A stretch of 18,636 nt of DNA from NCBI GenBank assembly GCA_016283195.1, contig JAEEML010000148.1:1-18636 (forward strand), given 5' to 3'. How positions within the stretch are numbered: the first letter of the stretch is position 1; each line of letters starts with the position of its first letter. The notes beneath the pieces are model-generated. The model saw only the letters and a list, made by a program, of their open reading frames with translations, did not search any database and was not told the DNA's origin. This document shows, one piece after another, positions 1 to 5,705 of the stretch. The position numbers and the translations under genes were made by a program. Source of the stretch: Deltaproteobacteria bacterium (GTDB taxonomy: Bacteria > JAEEML01).

Positions 1-89
1 CTCATAAAGTTTGTTAATAAATATAGGCCGAAATATTTTAACATTTTTTACAAAATATCTTTTCCTTAAAAGCCCTCTTGTGGCATTAA

Positions 90-114
90 GGGGCAGGGCG
101 CAATATCTCGCCCC
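90..114 (+). promoter_or_regulatory. GC-rich hairpin in the leader of the aminotransferase gene
   Basis: GGGGC at 90-94 can pair with GCCCC at 110-114. Alternatively GGGCG at 96-100 can pair with CGCCC at 109-113 around an 8-base loop. The element ends 16 bases before the start codon at 131. It could shape ribosome access or be chance in a GC-rich patch. No convincing promoter is visible in the short upstream segment (1-89), which is AT-rich. Confidence 0.25.
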
Positions 115-130
115 GAAAGTGAGATTTTTT

Positions 131-1225
131 ATGAAAATACCTATGTTAAATATCCCCAGAATGCAAAGTGAAATTCGTGATGACCTGGCAGCTTCTCTCT
201 TAAAAGTACTGGATAGCGGCCAGTATATAAATGGCCCGGAAGTGGCGGCTTTTGAAGCGGAACTCGCGGCCTATATCGGCGCTAAAGGGGCGGTGGCCGT
301 GAGCTCCGGCACCGATGCTCTCATTGTGGCTATGATGGCTCTAGGTGTTAAACCGGGCGATGAGATTATCACCACGCCATATACCTTTTTTGCCACCGCC
401 GGCTCTATCGCCCGCCTGGGCGCAGTGCCGGTATTTGTCGATATTGTGCCCGGCACCTTTAATATTGACCCAGCGCAAATAGCAGCTAAAATTACAGCCA
501 AAACAGTGGGTATTGTGCCGGTGCACCTCTTTGGCCAATGTGCCGATATGAGCGCTGTTTTGAAGGTAGCAGAGGCCCATAATCTCTGGGTGCTGGAAGA
601 TGCCGCCCAGGCTATCGGCGCCAAGTGGCAGGGCCAGATGTCATGCACCATGGGTAAAGCCGGCTGTCTTAGCTTTTTCCCGGCCAAGAATTTGGGCGGC
701 CTGGGCGATGGCGGCGCGGTTATTAGTAATGATCTGGAATTTATCGAAAAAGTTAAAGTGCTGCGCGAGCATGGCTCCAAGCCGCGCTATTATCACCACT
801 TTATCGGCGGCAATTTCCGTATGGATGCTCTGCAGGCCGCGCCGCTGCGTATTAAGCTCAAAGCTTTGGATAGCTGGGTCACTGGCCGGCGCCGGGTAGC
901 TGGGCGCTATAATGAGCTTTTAAAGGGCATTGCCAAGGTTCCGGTTATTGCCGAGGGTGCCGAATCGGTCTTTAATCAATATGTCATAAGAGTGGATAAA
1001 GCGGCGCGGCCGGCCATTATGGAGCGCTTAAAAGCTGCTGATATCGGCCATGCCATTTATTACCCGGTGCCGCTCCACTTGCAGCCCTGCTTTAGCAATT
1101 TGGGCTATAAAGCCGGCGATTTGCCGGTGGCGGAACTGGCCGCTGAGGAGAGCCTGGCTATCCCGGTCGATCCCAAGCTAAGTGATGATGAAATTAAAGA
1201 AATAGTAAATATTATCAAGGGGTAA
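131..1225 (+). CDS. DegT/DnrJ/EryC1/StrS-family PLP aminotransferase (nucleotide-sugar aminotransferase)
   Basis: This is a 364-residue protein of the fold-type I PLP sugar aminotransferase family. These enzymes transfer an amino group, usually from glutamate, to a keto sugar nucleotide in surface-polysaccharide or glycan synthesis. Visible family marks are the N-terminal GQYINGPEV segment (30-38), the cofactor loop SSGTDAL (58-64), D157 in LEDAAQAIGA (pyridine-nitrogen Asp) and K186 in FFPAKNLGGLGDGGA (Schiff-base Lys). The length is typical. I chose ATG 131 because family members begin close to a PMLNIPR-like segment. The frame is open back to a TTG at 11, but that adds 40 unusual hydrophobic residues. 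A weak GTGAG lies upstream of the ATG. The next gene starts 7 bp downstream, so the two are probably co-transcribed. The exact sugar substrate (for example a 3-keto-glucuronate or a 4-keto-mannose nucleotide) cannot be read from the sequence. Confidence 0.93.
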   Translation: MKIPMLNIPRMQSEIRDDLAASLLKVLDSGQYINGPEVAAFEAELAAYIGAKGAVAVSSGTDALIVAMMALGVKPGDEIITTPYTFFATAGSIARLGAVPVFVDIVPGTFNIDPAQIAAKITAKTVGIVPVHLFGQCADMSAVLKVAEAHNLWVLEDAAQAIGAKWQGQMSCTMGKAGCLSFFPAKNLGGLGDGGAVISNDLEFIEKVKVLREHGSKPRYYHHFIGGNFRMDALQAAPLRIKLKALDSWVTGRRRVAGRYNELLKGIAKVPVIAEGAESVFNQYVIRVDKAARPAIMERLKAADIGHAIYYPVPLHLQPCFSNLGYKAGDLPVAELAAEESLAIPVDPKLSDDEIKEIVNIIKG

Positions 1226-1232
1226 TACCTTT

Positions 1233-1859
1233 ATGTCCGGTAAAATATCGGCTCTTATTTTTGACCTTGACGGCACGCTTATCGACACCATGCCGGCCCA
1301 TTATCTGGCCTGGAAAGAAGCTATAAAAGCTTATGACTGGCAATTTACCGAGGAGCACTTTTACAGCATGGCCGGCTGGCCCACCCTAAAAGTGGCTCAG
1401 GTGGTGATGGCTGCCTGTGGCAATCCCGAGCCGGCAGAGGTAATAGCCAGCCGCAAAGAGAGCCTCTTTCTGGCTCACCTCTCCGAGATGCGCCCTATTG
1501 AACCGGTAGTGGCTATAGCCCGCCGCTTTGCCGGCCGCCTGCCTATGGCTATAGCTACCGGGAGCCGGGCCGGGCAGGCCGATACACTCCTTAATCTCCT
1601 TGGAATTAAAGACCTTTTTCAGGTGATTCTCACGGCCGATGATGGCCTACCCGGCAAGCCCCATCCGGCTATATTTTTAAAAGCGGCCGAGCTCATGGGC
1701 GCTCCGGCTAAAGAGTGCCTGGTTTTTGAAGATGGAGAAGCTGGTTTAGCGGCGGCCGCGGCGGCCGGCATGGCGCGCATAGATGTGCGAAAATCTAACG
1801 AAATCAGCACGGCGGTAGCCGATACCTCTCTTAACGGTTTGGGGCACTGGGGGCTATAG
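1233..1859 (+). CDS. HAD-superfamily sugar phosphatase, YqaB/beta-phosphoglucomutase-like
   Basis: This 208-residue cytoplasmic HAD hydrolase has all four motifs. Motif I is FDLDGTLIDT (nucleophile D11, acid/base D13). Motif II is IATGS (108-111). The motif III Lys is K142 in GKPHP. Motif IV is FEDGEAG (E166/D167). The helical cap begins with a TMPAHYLAWKEA segment that closely resembles E. coli YqaB, a fructose-1-phosphate/6-phosphogluconate-type phosphatase. A small sugar phosphate is therefore the likely substrate; a mutase activity is less likely but not excluded. The start at ATG 1233 is backed by AAGGGG at 1217-1222, 10 bases upstream, which overlaps the end of the aminotransferase gene. 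The pair looks like a two-gene operon for sugar or amino-sugar conversion. The stop at 1857-1859 leaves one base before the opposing gene's stop. Confidence 0.9.
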   Translation: MSGKISALIFDLDGTLIDTMPAHYLAWKEAIKAYDWQFTEEHFYSMAGWPTLKVAQVVMAACGNPEPAEVIASRKESLFLAHLSEMRPIEPVVAIARRFAGRLPMAIATGSRAGQADTLLNLLGIKDLFQVILTADDGLPGKPHPAIFLKAAELMGAPAKECLVFEDGEAGLAAAAAAGMARIDVRKSNEISTAVADTSLNGLGHWGL

Positions 1860-1860
1860 C

Positions 1861-2568
1861 TTAGAAACCCAAGAGGCCTCCTATAGTAGGTTGGAAATCA
1901 GTCTTCGGATCGCCTTTATTTTTAGCGGTGTCTTTGATACAACGTATGGAATGACCGCTCAACTTATAGTCACCATCGATGGAAAAACTATCCGGACCAA
2001 GGCTTAACATAGTGGCGTAGTGTTTCTCGTAATATGTCTTTGACCAGAAACCGGCACCTTCCCCAAAATAAAAGTAGGTGTTGTCGTATCCGGAATGGGC
2101 GCCAGCTGGGAGGGCCGCAAAGCCGAATTCATCCGTACCTTTCTCACTGTAATCCGTCCAATCAGTACTCCTAGCTATAAGTGATAACCCGAGATTACTG
2201 GTGTTATGCGCATCAACATATTCGTTAAACTGATGAAATTCATTCTCTGTTGGTAAATGCCAGCCACTGGGGCACATATCAATGGCTGTTTCCCAGTTAT
2301 AGAGTAAACCGTATTTAGCATCGTTAGCTGCGTCTCCATTTACATGATAATAACCGGAACCACCGGCCGGAACTTTGGCATAGTTTTCGGCCATCCAGGT
2401 CTGACAGCCTATTGATACTGTTTTATATGATCTATTGTTATCGCTGCTATCGATAAGTGGTTCTGCTGCTCCATCGGGTATTTCGCATTTTTCCTCTTTA
2501 CCGCAACCCGTGGCCAGAAAGGCTAAGAAGCCAAAAGCGAACATATAGTAGGTTGTTTTCTTCAGCAT
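1861..2568 (-). CDS. FISUMP-domain lipoprotein (short form)
   Basis: This is a 235-residue predicted lipoprotein. The signal peptide MLKKTTYYMFAFGFLAFLATGC ends in a lipobox with lipidated C22. After a short spacer comes one FISUMP domain (about 38-213). Its hallmarks are DSSDNNRSYKT, CQTWMAENYAK, YGLLYNW, CPSGWHLPTENEF, FGFAALPAG and the ending SIRCIKD. A 22-residue tail rich in polar residues follows. The domain's molecular role is unknown; FISUMP proteins are abundant exported proteins in Fibrobacter and some Bacteroidota. I chose ATG 2568 because AAAGGAG lies 5 bases upstream (2574-2580); an in-frame ATG at 2589 would place the ribosome site inside the gene. It is a paralogue of the C-terminal half of the lipoprotein at 16488-17753. 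The mature protein is most likely anchored in the outer or inner membrane facing the periplasm or outside. Confidence 0.88.
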   Translation of the reverse strand: MLKKTTYYMFAFGFLAFLATGCGKEEKCEIPDGAAEPLIDSSDNNRSYKTVSIGCQTWMAENYAKVPAGGSGYYHVNGDAANDAKYGLLYNWETAIDMCPSGWHLPTENEFHQFNEYVDAHNTSNLGLSLIARSTDWTDYSEKGTDEFGFAALPAGAHSGYDNTYFYFGEGAGFWSKTYYEKHYATMLSLGPDSFSIDGDYKLSGHSIRCIKDTAKNKGDPKTDFQPTIGGLLGF

Positions 2569-2573
2569 TTTTT

Positions 2574-2580
2574 CTCCTTT
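2574..2580 (-). promoter_or_regulatory. Shine-Dalgarno AAAGGAG deciding the start of the short FISUMP lipoprotein
   Basis: On the minus strand AAAGGAG is followed by five A residues and then ATG at 2568. This near-perfect site selects 2568 over the in-frame ATG at 2589. Confidence 0.85.
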
Positions 2581-2592
2581 TGTGGGCATGAC

Positions 2593-2620
2593 GTAGAAAT
2601 GCCGTTAATGGCATTTCTGC
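2593..2620 (-). promoter_or_regulatory. Perfect inverted repeat in the leader of the short FISUMP gene
   Basis: AGAAATGCC (2595-2603) pairs perfectly with GGCATTTCT (2610-2618) around a 6-base loop. As RNA the stem extends by one G-U and one G-C pair, to 11 pairs (2593-2620). It ends 24 bases before the start codon. No T-run follows on either strand, so it is not a simple terminator. A leader hairpin controlling translation or mRNA stability, or a protein operator, is possible. Confidence 0.4.
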
Positions 2621-2637
2621 TAATATCAAACGCTGGC

Positions 2638-2666
2638 AGTTTACTTTAAACCGTTTTTCTGTGCAA
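2638..2666 (-). promoter_or_regulatory. Possible sigma70-like promoter for the short FISUMP gene
   Basis: On the minus strand TTGCAC (2661-2666) is followed, after 17 bases, by TAAACT (2638-2643). Each box matches consensus only partly, so this is a weak candidate. Its position upstream of the leader hairpin is sensible. Confidence 0.25.
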
Positions 2667-2696
2667 GTAAGAGAATAATTCGTGAAAATATAAGGG

Positions 2697-2719
2697 AAAA
2701 ATAAGCATTACAAAAATGC
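2697..2719 (-). terminator. Weak intrinsic terminator after the FHA/TPR gene
   Basis: Just downstream of the tandem TAA stops of the FHA/TPR gene, the minus strand has GCATT-TTTGT-AATGC followed by TTATTTTT. That is a 5-bp stem (2705-2719) with a T-rich tail reaching 2697. The short stem makes it a weak candidate. Confidence 0.35.
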
Positions 2720-2733
2720 CGTCTTAGGGCTTA

Positions 2734-4629
2734 TTAGCGGCAGTTATTCAGCTGTTCCTGTGCCCCTTGGTGCCACTGGCTTTCCGGCATGGTGATATTG
2801 AGCACGGTGCGGAAGGCCTCACAGGCGGCACTCGGGTTACTTTGGGCCATTCTCTGCGCTTCGGCGAATTTGCGCTTGGCTACGGCATCCAGGCGGTTAA
2901 AACCGGTGGCGATGTCGGTATTGCTGCGATCCAGCTGATGGCCTTTATACCAATTATCAAAAGCTTCGGTAAAAATTTGCTTTTTGAAGAGTTGATCGCC
3001 AAGAGTGAAGTATTCTTTGGCTACCATATTTTTAAGATTTTTGATGGTTCGCGATTCTACGCCTTCCGGTAAAAGCTCGCCTTCGGTTTTAATGGCGCTT
3101 TCCCAGGCTTCGATGGCGCGCTGGGAGTTATTATCCACTTTGGCACCGTTGCCCATGGCCATTTTTTGTTGGATATCATTTAAGCGTTTGGCAATCTTAG
3201 CGGCTTCGTCGCTATCGCTGCCGGTGACGGTATTAAGAACATTTTTGGTATCCTCAAGGCTGCCATCTATATAGCCCACCATTATGGGAGCCAGAACCTG
3301 AGAATAGCGGGCTTTGAGTTTTTCCACCGTTTCCTGGGTAATTAGTTTTTGGCTACGCCCGGCGATATTTTCCAGCTGCTCTTCATAGCTTACAAAATCA
3401 ATTTGGGCTTTTACCAGTTGCTTTTCTACCTCAGTTACCAAGCGACGCCCCTTTTGTGAGGCCGGGTTTAGCGTGAGATGCTTGATGAGAGTATCATGAA
3501 TAGCTAAATAATCTTTTTTATTGCGCCGTGTTAACTGTATAGCTTCTTCGTAGTATTGTTCTGATAACTTGCCGTTGACATCCATGAGAAAACGGCGGGC
3601 CGATTCATAATAATGCGAGGTATTGGGAATGGAGAGCAAAAGCTCTTGCGCTTTTTGGGCATCGTTTTGGCGGAAAACTTGTTGCGCTTCCGAAAGATTT
3701 TGGGAATATGTCAGCTCGTTTTGACAGGCTCTAAGCCTTTTATCGGCCTCGATATTCAAAGGATCCTGGGCCAAAACCTTTCTAAAGGTGTCAATAGCTA
3801 TATCCCACTGGCCCTCGGCTTGTTGTCTGGTGCCCTGGTTTATGGTGTTGGAAATCTCGCGCTCGATTTGATCCATCACGGAATATTGCAACTTGGGCTT
3901 ATTGGAGGCTCCGGATACAGCAATAACAGTAACAAGAACCAGCATAAAAAGGGCCATTAAAGCAATGGCTACAGCCACTAAATACTGGCGATCGGTGGCT
4001 AAAATCAGCTCTTTTATCGAAGCTCTTTTGATGCCGCCGTAAGGCTCCAGAATAAATTCCACCGAGCCGATTCTGAGGCGCTGGCCGGGGGTTATCTGAG
4101 CGGGCTTATCTATTTGCTCGCGGTCGATAAAAGTGCCGTTGGAACTGCCCAAATCTTCAACAGTAATGCCGCTGTCGCTGACGGTTATTTTGGTATGGAA
4201 GCGGCTGACGGATTTATCAACAACCACCAAAGTGTTGCCGTCAACGCGGCCGATGGTTGTTTCGCCAAAGGGCAGCTCAAAAACTTTGCGCGCTACTATG
4301 CGGTTTAAGCCCTTTAGTTGGAAAGGAGCATGATTAGCGGCATCTGCGATATAGCGCAGGTGGAAATTGCCCACCTCTATATCCATGTTTTCAGCTAGTT
4401 TGGTAGGGGCATTTATTAAGGCGCCGTTGACCAAAACGCCGTTGGCCGAACCTAAATCCTCTATCCAGTAGGTGCCCTCTTTAAAAGAAATTTTAGCATG
4501 ATGCCGCGAGACCTTTTTATCCTGTAATTGGATTGGCGCTGAAGGATCGCGGCCGATGATATAGCTATCGGCTTTTAACTCAATGGAGCTTCTTTGTTTA
4601 TCCGGTGATATAATTTCAATTTGCGCCAT
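2734..4629 (-). CDS. Tandem FHA-domain, single-pass membrane protein with TPR-like C-terminal region
   Basis: This 631-residue protein has three parts. FHA domain 1 (about 5-95) has G26-R27, SRHH 41-44 and GSANG 60-64. FHA domain 2 (about 107-195) has G127-R128, SRFH 142-145 and GSSNGTF 161-167. Both keep the residues that bind phosphothreonine peptides. One transmembrane helix lies at about 216-238. The remaining ~390 residues are mostly helical, with TPR-like units at about 265-305 and again near the C-terminus (EYFTLGDQLFKKQIFTEAFDNW). The likely topology has FHA domains in the cytoplasm and TPRs in the periplasm, so it could pass a phosphorylation signal to an envelope complex. No Ser/Thr kinase is encoded in this window. 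The gene lies 95 bp after panE-like, so it may be the last operon gene or have its own promoter. The start ATG 4629 has only a weak GGGTAA upstream. Confidence 0.85.
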   Translation of the reverse strand: MAQIEIISPDKQRSSIELKADSYIIGRDPSAPIQLQDKKVSRHHAKISFKEGTYWIEDLGSANGVLVNGALINAPTKLAENMDIEVGNFHLRYIADAANHAPFQLKGLNRIVARKVFELPFGETTIGRVDGNTLVVVDKSVSRFHTKITVSDSGITVEDLGSSNGTFIDREQIDKPAQITPGQRLRIGSVEFILEPYGGIKRASIKELILATDRQYLVAVAIALMALFMLVLVTVIAVSGASNKPKLQYSVMDQIEREISNTINQGTRQQAEGQWDIAIDTFRKVLAQDPLNIEADKRLRACQNELTYSQNLSEAQQVFRQNDAQKAQELLLSIPNTSHYYESARRFLMDVNGKLSEQYYEEAIQLTRRNKKDYLAIHDTLIKHLTLNPASQKGRRLVTEVEKQLVKAQIDFVSYEEQLENIAGRSQKLITQETVEKLKARYSQVLAPIMVGYIDGSLEDTKNVLNTVTGSDSDEAAKIAKRLNDIQQKMAMGNGAKVDNNSQRAIEAWESAIKTEGELLPEGVESRTIKNLKNMVAKEYFTLGDQLFKKQIFTEAFDNWYKGHQLDRSNTDIATGFNRLDAVAKRKFAEAQRMAQSNPSAACEAFRTVLNITMPESQWHQGAQEQLNNCR

Positions 4630-4724
4630 ATTACCCGGGCCCTGTCAAAAACAGACTTCTTACTACTGGCACAGCCAAAGGCCGGCGTCAAGGAGTAGAA
4701 GCGGAAAATTGCATATTTTGCGCC

Positions 4725-5690
4725 CTATTTCGCGGCGGCCTGAGCCGCTAGGCCATTATGTTCATCTATCGCCAAAAGTAAAGATGCCAAAAGCCGGCTT
4801 TTAGGCACCATTAAAGCCATTTTTTCCCCTAAAGCCGCTACTTCGCCTATGGTATAGCGCGCTTCACTCACCCGGCCGGCGGCGATATCGCCGCGCATAG
4901 ATGGTATATGCGCGGCGGCCATTTTATTGTAATTAATGAATTTTTCTGCAAAATCAGGGGGGAACTCCTCCCCGCAGGCGGCAGCCACCAAAAGCATTTC
5001 TTGCAAAAGCGCCATAGCCAGAGGTGCAGTGTGGCGGCTATTAAGTACTTCGCCTATGGTGAGGCCGGTTAGGGCTGAAATGGCCGAAATGGGTATGCCG
5101 TTGAGTGATTTTTCCCACACATAGTGGCTTATAGCGGTTACAGCGCGCATTTTGAGGCCGCTGGCGGTGAGTATAGTGCTAAGCTCTTGGGCTGCCGCGC
5201 TTTCACCGCCGCCGGCCGGGCCCAGATAACTCTCTGTCTGGTAAGTCATCTTGATGGCACCTGGCTCAAGAGTGATACCGGCAAAATTGAGCACCGCTCT
5301 AAGCACCCGCTCGCCGCCCAGCGCTTTTATAAAAGGTTTTTCGTTATTCAGACCGTTTTGCATGATGGCCACTATGCCGTGCTCTTTTAAAAGCGGAGAT
5401 ATAGTTTGGGCCAGTTCATCATTGGCGAGGGCTTTGGTGCAGATGAGAATATAATCAAAACGGTGGCCGGCGGCGATAAGCTCGGCTGGACTCGCAAAAA
5501 TAGGCGGCATAGCTGTTTCAAAAGTACGCACGCCGCTTATTTTTAAAGAGCATTGATTTAAAGCGGCGGCGCTTTTTTTATTATGCATGAGAGCTAAGAG
5601 ATCATGCCCATCTTTTATGAGGCCGGCAGCGACGATGGAACCAATGGCTCCAAGGCCGATTACAAGAAAAGATTTACTACTATTTTTCAT
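4725..5690 (-). CDS. panE: 2-dehydropantoate 2-reductase (ketopantoate reductase) family protein
   Basis: This 321-residue cytoplasmic NADPH-dependent reductase belongs to the ApbA/PanE family. The N-terminal Rossmann domain starts with VIGLGAIGS (dinucleotide loop G12/G14/G17). N112 in MQNGLNN, K194 in VWEKSLNG and E276 in GRVSEARYT fit the conserved substrate and catalytic residues. PanE reduces 2-dehydropantoate to pantoate for coenzyme A synthesis, but many paralogues of this family act on other substrates. With no panB, panC or panD nearby the exact role is inferred. The start at 5690 has GGTGA upstream, and the helicase stop is only 15 bp away, which supports co-transcription. The C-terminus ends in an Ala-rich tail (AAQAAAK) with no sign of truncation. 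No clear terminator is seen in the 95 bp that follow. Confidence 0.82.
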   Translation of the reverse strand: MKNSSKSFLVIGLGAIGSIVAAGLIKDGHDLLALMHNKKSAAALNQCSLKISGVRTFETAMPPIFASPAELIAAGHRFDYILICTKALANDELAQTISPLLKEHGIVAIMQNGLNNEKPFIKALGGERVLRAVLNFAGITLEPGAIKMTYQTESYLGPAGGGESAAAQELSTILTASGLKMRAVTAISHYVWEKSLNGIPISAISALTGLTIGEVLNSRHTAPLAMALLQEMLLVAAACGEEFPPDFAEKFINYNKMAAAHIPSMRGDIAAGRVSEARYTIGEVAALGEKMALMVPKSRLLASLLLAIDEHNGLAAQAAAK

Positions 5691-5705
5691 AATTATTTCA
5701 CCATG

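Noticed and set aside
11-130. In-frame TTG-initiated N-terminal extension of the aminotransferase (40 residues)
   Set aside because: Family members start near residue 41, the extension is an atypical hydrophobic/basic stretch, and it begins directly after an in-frame stop near the window edge.
4650-4690. TTGAC-like boxes between the panE-like and FHA genes as a promoter
   Set aside because: TTGACG and TTGACA occur on the minus strand, but no -10 box at 16-18 bases is convincing, and the second is too close to the start codon.
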